60,000 nt of DNA from Glandiceps talaboti (GCF_964340395.1 NC_135564.1:10877391-10937390); one strand, 5' to 3'. Positions 41,111 to 54,141 are shown, numbered from the stretch's first letter. Notes: generated by a model not told the origin, from the sequence alone. A program made the numbers and translations.

Positions 41111-41296
41111 TTATAAATTAAAGCTACGATCAACAAACTCATAATCTAATCTCAAATATTAACAATTTCAAGCATAATTAGCATAATATAAATGAGCATA
41201 TTATAAATTATCTTTTGAACTAGCATCCAATAGCAGTGACTATATGTATTTCACTGAGATGAGGTCGAATGAGGTCAATAAACTTTTATAGTTCAG

Positions 41297-41375
41297 TGAC
41301 GTCATTCTAAAGTCGTCGTCTGATATTACGTAGTAGTTCAAAGAATCAAGCCTACTATATGTACAGGATTAAAAG
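41297..41375 (+). promoter_or_regulatory. T7 promoter segment: CRE box and untranslated exon ending at 41375
   Basis: TGACGTCA at 41297-41304 lies 78 bp before the donor attaaaag/gtgagttc. The acceptor tctcttcaacag ends at 41813. The 5' UTR intron is only about 440 bp here, against about 1.5 kb in T5 and T6. Confidence 0.55.
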
Positions 41376-41843
41376 GTGAGTTCTTTAGCCTTTTTTACAC
41401 TTGCTGTATGGCAAGACTGTCAATGTACGCTATTGCTATTGCTTCGGTGTCAAGATCCCAGGGGTAAGATTCAATACTTTTTAAATATTATCGTTGACTG
41501 CATTATGACTGCGAGTTTGTTAGAACCAATAGAACCACACCACGTTGACAAAGGAATGGACAATCACTGGGCTTTGACCACGTGCAGAGACCTTTGAAAT
41601 GTGCAGGCAATATCATGCCTGTAGAATGAACTTTAACCCCTGTGGTGCCCACTTCAAACATTAGCGTGCTTATATATGCATGTTCCACAGTGGCAGCAAA
41701 AATAAAGATTCATAAACCATGAATAAGTCAGTAGTGAAGTCATTAATGCAACCCTAAAGGTATTTCCTTTCTGTAGAAAACTTTGTGTTAGATTCGTCCT
41801 TTCTCTTCAACAGGGTAAAACTTAATCAACCTGCATATTCAAA

Positions 41844-42002
41844 ATGGAAACTCATGAATCCAAAGATGGAAAACAAGCTACAGTTCACTGTAAAGAGTAT
41901 ACATCAAGCTTGTTTGACAGAACTGGTGAGTTTCAATTTTTTTTAAATCCTTGTTTTTAGTACAACTTAACTGGGGCTCAGTAGTGTTATAGGTATGGTG
42001 AA

Positions 42003-42058
<56 letters not shown>

Positions 42059-43190
42059 ATCGTTAATTTTGGTAAAAACTCTAATGTATAAACAGCCAAG
42101 AGTGTCGTAGGGAAAGATAACAACACAGGTGGGTATGAATTAACTTGCCAAGACAGAATGATTCCTTACATACCAAAGCCTCTGAAATTTACACAATCAA
42201 TCATTGTCCAAACTCTACATTTGTGCTTCAACGCCATTGGAGCTGTTTTTGGAATTCCATGTTAAAATTGTTGTATATATCATTATCTCGACTTAAGTAT
42301 TGTGATTATTTTTTTATCATTTTTAATTTTCATACTTCTATTTCTGAAACATTTTATTATTTTTCAATATAGCTTTACACGAAATGTACCGTAAGGGTTG
42401 ATCAAGTTGCTTATTGACATGATTGTATTTTTTGTTAGGACTGATGTCTACTGAAAATCTGGTTCGCCATGATTTAATTGTTCGGGTTAAGGGTTCCCAT
42501 TATACCAAAGGTTTCCCGAGAAGATATTACCCGGCGAATAGTCACTCAAATATAGTCGTGAAAGCTCAAGAAATAGAAGTGAATCCTGCATTCGTTTTTG
42601 ATTGGGGTTCATATTCGGAGCTACTCAGCACAATTGAAATACCCCGTATTGGAAAAAGCTCATTCGTAGTGTCAAACACAACGGAATGGGCGAAGACTAA
42701 GCGCACGTTGTACAAGTGTTCAACACTGATGGTCGGATTTGATCTGCAAACACGAAAAGCAACACCACTTTTGGAGGATGCTGTAGAGAAAAGCAAACCC
42801 TTTCTTTCAGGCCAGGCACCAAACTTCATGAACCCCCTAAATTGTAAACCATCGTTAAATGCATATCGTTATTCATTTGTAGTACCCCCTAGTGATCTGG
42901 ACTTTCTACTACATGTTAATAACGCCAACTTTCTAAAATATTGCATGGATTGTGCAACATTTGCAGCCAGGGACCGAGCATATTCTATTTTCACCGAGGA
43001 CATACAACACTATCACGTTCATACCATATCAATGTTGTATATTAATGAAAGTAGATGGGGAGATCGTTTGGAAGTGATTTCATGGGAAGATACTGACAAA
43101 CCATACATTCTATACTTTGTAATAATGAAAGGAGTGCAGGAAATTTTCCACAGCATTGTTGAGTTCAATGTTACCACGTCAAAACTGTAA
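41844..43190 (+). CDS. T7: double-hotdog acyl-thioesterase, Leu-type active site (exons 41844-41925 and 42439-43190)
   Basis: Exon 1 (82 nt) starts METHESKDGKQATVHCKEY and ends LFDRT (donor actg/gtgagt); exon 2 starts after tttttgttag with the split Gly then LMSTENLVRHDLIVRVKG. The product is 277 residues. Hotdog 2 has PSDLDFLLHVNNANFLKY: Asp and His are kept and the Asn position is Leu, as in T4-T6. Glu of YINESRWGDRLEVISW is kept. It is a little more diverged from T5/T6 than they are from each other. The coding intron is short (513 bp) with a (GT)n run at about 42004-42057. The 3' flank to about 43620 is closely repeated after T6. Confidence 0.88.
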
Positions 43191-44415
43191 ACCATGGTTC
43201 TATAGCAAATTTACATTACTACATCGTTGGGAAGTGTGGATCATTGTTAGAAAAAATATGAGATGGCACATAGTGAATGGATAGTTTGATAATTTTCACA
43301 ACGTTCTTACATTTTAATATGTCAGCATCATGACTCACAGTCTGTAGAATCAAGTGATATGACATTCAATAGCACCATTTCCTGATATACCATATGACAA
43401 CTCATCCTGTCTGTTTTAGTTATATAACATTTAATAATTAATTGGGATCTAATGTAACTGTTGAATGTATTTCATGTACCCTTCTTGAGAAGTTTTTGTG
43501 ATTTCTATTTATTCTCCAAAACGTGGAATATTTGAGAAATGAAACCACAGTCATGATTTACATTTTCATTTCTTAATTTTAACAGGATTAGATTTATCAT
43601 GTATAATACATATTTTTTTAAAAATGAATCAGCTTTTGCCCATATAGAGTTCAAGATGTTTTTATTCACATGGATAACATATATGGATTGTAAATGATGG
43701 AACATATATGTAAAATTGTGTATGGTCACATTTTCTGTATGCTTAATGTAGAAAGACAGACCCAACCAATGTATAACTTTGAAATGGTTTGCAATTAAAA
43801 AAAAAGACTAAAAAACAAAGCAAAGGCTGTGCATTTCCAAAACATTATAGTGTTGATTAATTGAATGAATGGAACAGGTAGGGTGAGCCGCTGTCATTAG
43901 CATGGTTATCCACAGTCCATAAAGCTGTGAACAAATTTACGTGCATCTCACCATTGTGCAAGGTTTGGTTGACTTTTACTTAAGTATAGCTGACTTGCTG
44001 GACAGAAAAGTGAGTGGAATGCATGCAATGTAGTAATACCCTTCGAGCCATCACCTGCTTTGGGCTTGTAAAAACTAAACAAATATAACTGACAATAATT
44101 TGAACGCTGGGGGAGGGGGGAGCAACTCCCACAAACCGATTTAGGGAGGAGTAAATGTGTGAAGATATATAAACCCTTTTCATTTGCATAGTATATATAC
44201 TCGTACATATTTTAAAGAGCCAAAATAAGTGTTGGAACTGTAATTACTTATGTAACTATGATATTTCATTATATTATAAGTATTAATCTATTCGATATAC
44301 TAGTAACTACTAGGGTCAAAGTTTAAAATACTCCGGAAACAGTCATAATGACATAACGCGTTGGATTTTGGGTAACTTCAATGTGCATTAGAACCACTTC
44401 TTTCATTATCACCAG
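43191..44415. other. T7 3' flank and T8 upstream region
   Basis: No gene is seen. 43191-43620 is duplicated after T6. A strong donor (ttatcaccag/gtaagt) at 44415 may end an untranslated first exon of T8. Confidence 0.4.
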
Positions 44416-44894
44416 GTAAGTTGTGTTCACGTTTATACGTTTATAGCAAAACTTAAACATTAAAAACAGTTAGATGTATCTGTCAAAGTTAACGTTGTAG
44501 TTATCGCCTATAGCCTTCAGACACGCCAGCTCAACTTTAACATTCCTTGCAGTGTGGATGTAAATCGGAAGATTGGTATAGCCCTGTTTTCCTAGCAATG
44601 ACCTTTAAACTTTCGACTTTCGACTTTCAACTTTTAACATAAACTTTAAACTGTTGCAAGTTATAGAGTAAAGATTAACAGTCATGCTTTTCTTTACGCC
44701 AATCGCTGTGAGAATACCCAATATCTAATGTATTAGTTCAAATCAACTAGAGACCACTCGCTTATTTGACGGTCATGTTACCATCTTGTCTGCTTATATT
44801 ATGCCTACTGTCTCTTATGACTGAGGGCAAAATATAAATGTGATATGAATTTTACACTTGATGTCTGGTCAGTTGCAATGCTATCATTTTGTAA

Positions 44895-46451
44895 GGGACC
44901 GGACAGAATTTACGGCAGAGGGGGGGCCTGGGGAGAAATTGGGGGGGCCATGAAAAAAATGGGAGGCTTGAAGGGGGGGCCCTGAAAATTCTCATGGTTT
45001 GAAAGGGGGGGGGGGCCGCGAAATATTTTGTCATTGAAAAAAATTAATATGTTAGAAAATTTAGCATTGCATGAGATAGCACTTGATATCGCCTTTAATA
45101 TTGAATGTCTACACTTTCATTTATGTATTAAAATGGAAGTGTGTACGTTTGTATTTAGTGAAGCATAAAAACTCTACTCAAGATTAATTTGATACACCCT
45201 TAATTACTCTTATATACTCCAAGTTGTTCACACACACATATGTATACATACATACATACATACATACATACATACATACATACATACATACATACATACA
45301 TACATGCATACATACATACATTTTAGCACTGTGGAAACAGGTTCAGTGTGTAATTACCATCAAGGATACATTACAGGTCCTAATATATATATATGGTAAT
45401 ATACTAGCATAGGACCTGTAATTTATGTGTTTAAAAAGTGACCTTTTGGTGAAAAATGTAAATACAAAAACGTCTGGCCAGATTAATTTAGATAGGTGTT
45501 TTATTTCTTTCCTTGACACTATTCTTGAGTTTCACTCTCAGACTCACTAGAGTCTGAAGATATGAGGCAAGACGTGTCTTTCTTTCTATCTAAAACCAGT
45601 GAAATTAAACTATTTCCCTCCTCAGCATTATCAAATGCATCTATCTGTACTAAATATTGTAAAGCATTTAGATGTCTGCGTGGTGTTAAGTGTTTTTTCA
45701 TCAGTGACATGAAGTCACAAATGTCTTACATTTACAGGTGTATTGGTAATGCATTTGGTGTAGGAAAGTGAAAGCTGCATAAAATCCTTAGTTTGCTAGC
45801 ACTTCATGACATCACAAATGTCTGACATTAGATAGTTATTGTGTTATGAGTATAAATAGATATTTGAATACACTATGTAGGTGATGTGATGTTCTTAGAT
45901 ACTCCCCACAAATGTCCCCACTACAGTTTTTCACAAATCACGCATGTGAATGTGTGTTTAACTCTGTCTGTGTTTCTGTGTTTGTATCAGTGAATGACAG
46001 TTAAAACCACCACATCAAATGCCTTGGTATTAAGTGATGACTACTTATGGTGTCTAGTTGGGAAATACACAAGATTATACCACATGTGTATGATTACATG
46101 TATGGTCAAAATGTTTTATTTTGTTTTGTTTTCTAAAAAACTTCCTCTACAACTACTAAGTTGTTTGGGCTGAAATAGTAACATAATAGTAGTACCAAAA
46201 GAAATATTACAGTTGTGCTACAGTAACAAAAAAAATTGTACTCTTTTTAGTTATTGTAGGGGGCAGGATATTGTGCACTTTTTTCTTTTCTTTTCTTTTT
46301 TTTTTGGGGGGGGGGCCATGAAATTTTTATACTTTTGAAAGGGGGGGCTGTGAAATTTTGGTCACAGTGGATGGGGGGGCCAGGAAAAAAAACAAGTCAG
46401 AGATAATTTCTCCCCAGGCCCCCCCCCCTGCCGTAAATTCTGTCCGGTCCC
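44895..46451. mobile_element. 1557-bp inverted-repeat transposon with TAA target duplication
   Basis: Left end GGGACCGGACAGAATTTACG, right end CGTAAATTCTGTCCGGTCCC: a perfect 20-bp inverted repeat that continues imperfectly for about 50 bp through a G-rich stretch. TAA flanks it on both sides (44892-44894 and 46452-46454). The interior holds (CATA)n at 45242-45320, a nested hairpin (45370-45422, ttacaggtccta / taggacctgtaa) and a 63-codon minus-strand ORF (45710-45519) of unknown nature ending in Ser/Glu-rich sequence. No transposase is recognised. PIF/Harbinger-like by TSD. Confidence 0.82.
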
Positions 46452-47091
46452 TAAGTGTCAAGTATACACAAAATTAAATCATGGTGTTAACTCATTTGGA
46501 GTAAACAAGGTAAATAAAATCAGCTGGTACTGGTTATTCTACCGTTTAAAAGTTGTACTTGCTGTGATTGGACTATCTTATTATTATTTTTTTTTTTGGG
46601 GGGGGGTCAGACAACAACAATATACTCACTGAAATGTATTAAAATGTAGACATTGTGTATGTTAATTAGAGCTCGATTTTATCCACAGGCAACACAGTGT
46701 CAGGTTGAAATCGTCATGTTGGTGGCTCTAATTTAAGGTGCGGACCCAAAAATCGATTTTATTGGATTTATTGTACCATATTGTGTGTACAGCTACACAA
46801 ATACGTATACCCACAGGTGATTTACTACTGTTCAAGGTGTATGATATTACGAGTAAGTCATTACATCTAACAAAACAATCTAAAAAAAAACGTTCCACTC
46901 TCAGCTAGTGTGGCTTTTCATATCTGTTTCACCTGTTCATTCTTCTCATTATTAGCAGAATTATAACTGAACGACCAATGAAAGTGTAACTATTTTGGTA
47001 TAGTCTTACAACGCTTGAATAGTCAGATTACGAAGTTGCACCACACCTGTGAATATACCCAAGGAAATATACACGAAAGGCCATCATTACC
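46452..47091. other. T8 upstream region with direct repeat
   Basis: 46737-46890 (gtgcggacccaaaaatcgat...ctaacaaaacaatct) recurs at about 48843-48975 downstream of T8, so T8 is bracketed by direct repeats about 2.1 kb apart. No other gene is seen. Confidence 0.5.
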
Positions 47092-48367
47092 ATGGAATCA
47101 TATCTTTCTGAAGACGGAAAGCAAGCCTATGTCAAATCGAAGGAATTTCTATCGAGCAACCATGATAGAATGGGTATGTAATCCTGATAGACATCTAGAT
47201 AACGTAATTAAAAGGCCGGTGAGGGTGTATCTTGCAGTCTACATGTCATGATTACAATGCCTTTGATTACAATGGAAAATCGAAAACTTTCCGTGATCCT
47301 AAAACAATGCAACTTAATTTCTGCAGTTATCTATATTTGGCATAATTATGGAGAACGTTGTCTTATTACTCTTACTTATGAAACCAATGTTACGTGTACA
47401 TTAACATGCTTATGCTATAGTAAATATATTGTAAAGACATCTGGTCACTTTTCGTCAAATTAGATGTTAGCTTATACACCATTGTCTTATTTCTGTAATC
47501 ACAATTGGCGGGAAAATAACGTAGACCAATGTATGTTTTAGCGATTAGAAATGAATGTTATGGAGAACTAGTAACTCATTTCCGAATCTTTATTTCATAG
47601 GCTGTATGAATCTCGCATCCCTCAGTCATCTTCTTAAGATGTTCCGATATTCACCCAGAAATTACAGCGGAGTTAGTAATGGAAATCCAAGAAAGTTCTA
47701 TACTAAGGAACAACTCAAACAGCGATACAATGTCATGAAAGCCCAGGAGATAGAGTTGTACCAAGCCTTCTATTCGGATTGCCATCGATATTCACATCTG
47801 CTGAGCGTGAATGAAACGCCACACGTTGGGAAGACATCACGTGTCACCTCACAAACTGTAAAAGTGGTTGAATCAGACAACATGGTTGCTCGAGCTGCGT
47901 CTCTCTTTGTAGAAATTGATAAAGACACGAGAAGACCAGCACCATTTTTAGAAGATGCTCTTCTGAAAAGCAAAGATTTCCTCTCGGGGAAAGCTCCAAA
48001 GTTTATGAGACCACTGAAAACCAAGCCCCCTAGTTCTGCATACTGTTATTCATTTACCGTACCACCAAGTGATATCGACTTTCAACAGCATGTAGACCAC
48101 TCTCATTTCCTCAAATATTGCTCCGATTGTGCAACATTCGGGACAAGGGATCGCGCATATTCACTGTTTACTAGAGACATTGAATCATACCAGATTCATA
48201 CCGTGTCCATGCTGTACATCAGTGAAGCACGTCTTGGCGATAAATTAGAAGTGATTTCGTGGGAAGATGGAAATGAGAAACATATTTTGTACTTCGTGAT
48301 TAGAAAGGAAGGAAGTGAGATATTCAACTGCGTCATGAGATTTAAACCTGGTTTTTCTAAATTATGA
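47092..48367 (+). CDS. T8: double-hotdog acyl-thioesterase, Gln-type active site (exons 47092-47173 and 47601-48367)
   Basis: Exon 1 (82 nt) starts MESYLSEDGKQAYVKSKEF and ends NHDRM, so FDRTG is changed to HDRMG; donor atgg/gtatgt. Exon 2 follows tttatttcatag with the split Gly and reads CMNLASLSHLLKMFRYSPRN. The product is 282 residues. Hotdog 1 has KAQEIELYQAFYSDCHRYS and PHVGKTSR. Hotdog 2 has PSDIDFQQHVDHSHFLKY: the Asn of D-x-N-x-H is Gln and the usual HVN is HVD. Glu of YISEARLGDKLEVISW is kept. It is intermediate between the T4-T7 group and the others. The 5' UTR intron would contain the 1.56-kb transposon if the donor at 44415 is used. Confidence 0.85.
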
Positions 48368-49210
48368 ATTATTGAATGACGTAACTGTAATTCTGTGCCC
48401 CTCTTCCACTTTCAATGTATGATTTTGACTTACAACCCATTTCAAGTTAACCTTGACTGGCTCTATTCGATACAACCACGCAGAAACCGAAACTGCACTT
48501 GCTACGTTTTAAGATAGCAAGATGAAATTCAATCTTGATTGAAATTCAGTCAGTTTCTTGTGACATTTTTACCTAAATGAAATTAACTAAAACCTGTCAC
48601 CATGCATAAAATATCAAAGGCAGACATCAAAACATAGATGACTGTGTAAATTTGGAAACTTTCAAGTTGCACTAATTGTAACTGGAGTATTATGTTTTCG
48701 ACCAGACAACCATCAATATGTTAACTGAAAATTGTTAAAATACCAATAATTTAACACTGAACATGACAATTAGAAGTCTATTGTATTCAGAAGTAGTACA
48801 GCAACAAGTTGATATACTGATTGCATTGGGGTACTGATTTTTGGGTGCGGACTCAATATCAATTTGATTGGATTAATTGTACCTATTATCTGTTCAGCTG
48901 CACATATATATTTACCCACAGGTGATTCAATACTGGGTATAACAACTTCGTTAGCATATCTAACAAAACAGTCTCAAAAAAGTTGCGGTTAGTGCATCTA
49001 TCAGTTACATGCTTGATTTCATTCCGAGCTCTCCGTTGACAAAACCTTTGTGCTCATGGTGGATTAAACATTCTATTTAAATTTTTTGTAAGACTTTTTA
49101 TTAATTACTTGTAGTAAAAATTGTTCATGACGGTGATGATGTCAGAGTGTATGCATACCTGGTATGTGACTGTACAGTTTGCCTCATGTGTTATTTCATT
49201 CGAAATGATG
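48368..49210. other. T8 3' region
   Basis: Probable 3' UTR then intergenic DNA. It holds the homologue of 39715-39790 (48640-48720) and the second member of the direct repeat pair (48843-48975). No other gene is seen. Confidence 0.4.
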
Positions 49211-49429
49211 CATGTATGTATGTATGTATGTATGTATGTATGTATGTATGTATGTATGTACGTACGTACGTACGTACGTACGTATGTATGTATGTATGTA
49301 TGTATGTATGTATATGTATGTACGTACGTACGTACGTACGTACGTATGTATGTATGTATGTATGTATGTATGTATGTACGTATGTACGTATGTACGTATG
49401 TATGTATGTATGTATGTATGTATGTATGT
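49211..49429. repeat. Alternating (GTAT)n/(GTAC)n microsatellite
   Basis: Blocks of GTAT alternate with blocks of GTAC over 219 bp. All Tyr-Val/Cys-rich ORFs in either strand are artefacts. Confidence 0.96.
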
Positions 49430-51825
49430 GAAAACACGGTACTGACTTGTATTGGGAGACCTGTCGAAGTGTCCCATTCTTCAAGTGTTTTGTGTTTGTT
49501 ATTCGTTTTCAGTTACTAAAGGAAAATATCAAGTTTTTCATTTTTTTTTCCGCCGCTAGTTCCTGTAGTCTCCCAATTCAAGGGCTCTGCGTATTAACCC
49601 GACTGTTTCGCAATCCCTGTCAGGTTATCATTTCACGCCAAAGAACACATTTAAATGTGTGGGGTTTTAAAAAAAGAAAAAAGAAAACAGACCAAAAAAT
49701 AAAGAATGAAAACTGCCCGGAGACTTGAGCAAGTATACGTACACATTAGTCGTGAATTAAGTATATCTACGTATACATCAATCACGGGCGGAGGTAATGT
49801 TTTGTCCCCTAGTTTGTGACTAGTTAGTTTCGACCTTCCCCACTAAATAGCAGCATTGTGTATGATGAAAGGTTTGTATTAAAAAAAATACATGTATTTA
49901 CAATTTATATACATTTTATATGTTGACATTGATATTGAACTTGAACACACCGAACACTAGCAGTTAGTATGTGAACTAGATAATACCCTGATTCTGAGTA
50001 GGCCGCTAGTTATCTTTGACTTTTGACCTTTGACCCTTGTAAAGTAATAGACGTATCGGTCACGATGACATGACTGCAACCAGCTTTTGACAAGTGCTAG
50101 GCGATACTTTGTTCTAGGTCATGCTAAGTTGGATAGTTCTTACAAGTTATACAACTCTGATCTGAAAAAAGGAGGATTTCTACAGGTAAGTGTACAAGTT
50201 TAACTAATGTGTGTAAACATAGACTATGTTGACGCAGACCCTCCACATGGTGTAAACCATGTCAATCATTCGACTATTTGAAGCGTTAGCTAAGCTTACC
50301 TGACTGTATATAACCAACATGTTCATCTCGGCGATAAAACTTGCTATATATTTAAATTGCATTCTGGCTTCCAAGGCTTCTCTAAAATTTAACATGTCAT
50401 AGTTATGCAAACGTGTTATTTAAACCACAGCGTCAATATTGTTCACGTTTCGCCTTTGATAAAACGACTCCCCCCCCCCACCCCATCCCAGCGCACCACT
50501 GACTCGTGTTATTTACCATTAATTTCAACACGTTGTCGTAAGTGTAATTTTGATATAATTTATTAATTATCACGGAGATTTAGTGTCATTTGAAATTAGC
50601 GAGACTTATGCCATGCCAGTTTGACATACAGCCGTGAAACATTTCGTTGATGCTGTCGCAAATTCGTTGCGGACGATACAATGTAAATGACTATATATAT
50701 ATTTACGCTAAAGTAAAGGTGGGCGTCAATTTGACACATTTATCCAATCCGTTTGAGGTCATGAAGGAGAAGGTAGTAGTCAGGTCATCAAACTATCAAC
50801 TGCACTTTGAACCTTGACCTACTGGACCTGCTGTATTGTTGTACACGCCTAACGCGGTATATTGTCAGTCTGTTTTCGTCGTATGAGGAAGGGCGCCCTC
50901 AAGCATAGACCTACTTCGCCAACTTAGAAAGACCACAAGGGTTAGGGGGCTGGAAAGTCGTCAACGAGTCTGTATACATTTATGATATATCATTTCTACA
51001 TTTATTATGAACTAGAAAGTCTCATGTGACTTTTAAAAATAATGATCCATTTAGAAAGTTAAGTAGATGTATATGTGTAACAGCAGGTGTACACAAATGT
51101 TTGCCAATCATTGGTCAAGGGAAAGCATTCCTGCATGTACGTACATCACTTTAGCACACAGACAAAACAATGGCGAACCTTTTTTTATAAACTTTTCTTG
51201 CCTCAATTATTGCGAATGGAAATATCAACCAACAGGGGAGACTGTTATATATTTTGAAAACTAAAACACAATTTGAATATTTTAGGAGTATATTTGATTA
51301 TGGTACTTAGGTTCAAGTTATGAACCTGTTCTTCATACTCGACTCACTCGTTCTCCTGGTGTCCGCTATGCAGAAAATAACGTCATCGGGCAAAGTTCTG
51401 CCCGGTGGTTGAAATGTACTATATCGACCTCTGTTATCGACATTATTACAATAACAGGAAATCATCTCATCTTCCAAAGTTCACCATCAAACGGTACCCT
51501 TGGTCGAAAGAATGGCGCATAGCAGAACGACAATTTGATCTCGACCAGCACAAGAATATGAGAATGATGAAAATGGCCAAAAATTATTCACACACACACA
51601 AATTATCTTTGCAAATATTTCAGTTTCTTTTGTGATATCGCAGCTTGTATATGATAAAATAACAAAAAAAAATATCTAAAATATATAGTAAAACAGTTGA
51701 TTGGCAACTTGCAAGCCCCTATGGAAAGATTTGGAACCCGATAAAGGCGGGCGTTACAATTTTACACAGTCTAAGCTAACAGTGATAACTATGATAATTA
51801 CTCTACAATCGTATTTTTTTTACAG
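49430..51825. other. T8-T9 intergenic region and T9 5' UTR intron
   Basis: No coding sequence is recognised. A strong donor (tttctacag/gtaagt) at 50185 probably ends an untranslated T9 exon; the acceptor tttttttacag ends at 51825, 83 bp before the T9 ATG. The small ORF at 51405-51635 has no family resemblance. Confidence 0.45.
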
Positions 51826-51908
51826 AAGTATTTAGATCAATCGTTTTATAAAGTGAAGATCAACGTGTTATTTCTCCAACTGAGTGAATCTCCTGTACTT
51901 CACTAGTC

Positions 51909-53229
51909 ATGAAGGTAACTCTTTCAGAGGATGGTAAAGAGACAACCTGTACGTACACAGTTGACGAGTTCACCGGTGATGACTTAGACCACAATGGTAA
52001 GAATATAAGTCATGATATCTGTAACTAATAATTGCAGTCGAAACTCGAGGGTATTTTGGCATTGCAAACTTTCTAGACTTTCTATAGAAACCTCGTTTCA
52101 ATCTCCTGCATCACATTTATCTACTTTACTGAGGCAGTTCAAAGATGTGGAGCAAAATTTTGAACATTATTTCCCCGACTTTATGATTCAAAGTAAAAAG
52201 GAAACTGATTCTATTGGCACCAAGTTAAGAGTATTGGCTATTGTAATAAAAAAAGGTCATTTATATAACCAAGGAACTCACGACCTCGTGACTTTTGATG
52301 CTCTAAGCAAGACGTTGAGTGGCTGTTGCACATATGAGAAGAGTATGTCCACAATTAGGTATTTCCAATTTTAATCCTCCCGTAGATTTCCAAGTAAAAT
52401 AAAATGAAAACTAACAACACACAATTATACAAATTGATTATCAGAGATTTGAATTGCGTCCTCTACAGGAAAGTTAACACCCTGGGGATTGTCGAAGGTC
52501 TTCATGGCAGCACGAGTAGATGGGTGGCTATTCCATGACAGATATGGTCTCCTGGATGCCTACAACAGTGGTCACACCCTGTTCATCCGTTCACAACACA
52601 TGCAGGTCTACCCAGCTTTCTATTCAAAACTTACCAATACCACGCCATTAGTTTGCACAGTCAAGGCTGTTCATGTTGGGAGGACATCTGTAACACTCCT
52701 TCATGAGTTACGCCTGGAAAAAACTGGCGAACTTGTCGGGACATGTCCTCTACACTACGTCTTTGTGAGTTTCGCAACACGTCGACCAGTTCCGTTGCCT
52801 AAATCATATGTTGACGCACATCCTGAACTTCTAAAAGTTCCCCGTCCACAAATACCAGAAGTTTTTCCTGGATTCCCTTGTAATCCTGAAAAACTGTATC
52901 AGTATTCAGTTTCCGTGGCCTCAAAGGATATTGACCACAACGAACATACCAACCAATCACGATATATCAAATTCTGTATGGATATTGTGAATCGTGGTGC
53001 CAGGGACCAAGTATATTCTATCATACGTAAAAGTGTTGCAGAGTATCCAGTCAAAGAACTGACAATGCAGTTCATTGGTGAATCATTGATAAATGATACA
53101 CTGGTTGTGATGTCATGGGAGAACACGGCCAGACCAAACGTCATATATTTTGTCATTCAGAAAGAAAACAAAAACATTTTCCACTGTACTATAACATTCA
53201 ACGTCACAGCATTTGGATCAAAAATATAA
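51909..53229 (+). CDS. T9: double-hotdog acyl-thioesterase, canonical active site (exons 51909-51996 and 52469-53229)
   Basis: Exon 1 is 88 nt, two codons longer than the rest, starts MKVTLSEDGKETTCTYTVD and ends DDLDHN with donor aatg/gtaaga. Exon 2 starts after gcgtcctctacag with the split Gly then KLTPWGLSKVFMAARVDGW. The product is 282 residues. Hotdog 1 has MQVYPAFYSKLTN, VHVGRTSVTLL, EKTGELVG and TRRPVPLPKSYV. Hotdog 2 has SKDIDHNEHTNQSRYIKF, retaining Asp-x-Asn-x-His; Glu of FIGESLINDTLVVMSW is kept. It forms a separate branch with T10, ending in Lys-Ile rather than Lys-Leu/Arg-Leu. AATAAA at 53628-53633 is a plausible 3' end. Confidence 0.86.
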
Positions 53230-53469
53230 TAAATATAATAAGCAATGAATTTCATGGCTCAAGTAATTAGTTTGACTTCTTTGACTGTTCAGATTCTATG
53301 GGTATATACATGAAGAATTACTCAATACAAGATGGCATTTTCGTTGATATGCAATTTTTTTAGTCAATCATTTACTAAGTAAAACTGAAAACCGACACAG
53401 CAGATGGGAGTGAACTTTGTTGGGATGTTTCTAGAGGTGTCCACAGGAAGATGAATGGACGGTGAAACA

Positions 53470-53550
53470 CTCCAATTATAAGATAGAACTCAAATTGCAA
53501 CATAGAACTCTAATTGCAATACAGAACTTCAATTGTAATATAGAAAGATG
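53470..53550. repeat. Short form of the gaactccaattgcaatata minisatellite after T9
   Basis: About four units of an 18-20 bp repeat (agaactctaattgcaatac and variants) in the T9 3' region. The homologous position after T10 holds about 20 units. Confidence 0.8.
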
Positions 53551-53737
53551 CTTATATATTTGCATAAACAGCAATATATCTTTGGTTCACTGTGAAGAGC
53601 CTCGTTCATTCTGTTTTCAGTTTCAGCAATAAAATGTGACTTTTAGTTTTGCCGTGCGTGACACATGATGATACATTCTTGCGTGGTTTCAGGAGGAAGC
53701 TAGTTAATAATCATTACCACGTGACCTCTTATCAGTC

Positions 53738-53739
<2 letters not shown>

Positions 53740-53808
<69 letters not shown>

Positions 53809-53870
53809 AGTTGGTTGGTTGGTTGATTGATTGATTGGTTGATTGATTGATTGATTGGTTGGTTGGTTGG

Positions 53871-53904
<34 letters not shown>

Positions 53905-53918
53905 AGTTGGTTGGTTGG

Positions 53919-53953
<35 letters not shown>

Positions 53954-53982
53954 GTTGGTTGGTTGGTTGGTTGGTTGGTTGG

Positions 53983-54025
<43 letters not shown>

Positions 54026-54034
54026 GTTGGTTGG

Positions 54035-54077
<43 letters not shown>

Positions 54078-54094
54078 GTTGGTTGGTTGGTTGG

Positions 54095-54141
<47 letters not shown>
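53740..54141. repeat. (GATT)n/(GGTT)n microsatellite
   Basis: About 400 bp of GATT blocks alternate with GGTT blocks. It is followed directly by a copy of the tctggcttgcgagaa element end (54152-54167). Asn-Gln-Ser/Pro-Thr ORFs on the minus strand are artefacts. Confidence 0.97.

Noticed and set aside
45519-45710. 63-codon minus-strand ORF as a host gene
   Set aside because: It lies wholly within the 1.56-kb inverted-repeat element and is short, so it is noted as a possible transposon relic only.
51405-51635. 76-codon ORF upstream of T9
   Set aside because: No family resemblance or splice context; it lies within the inferred 5' UTR intron.
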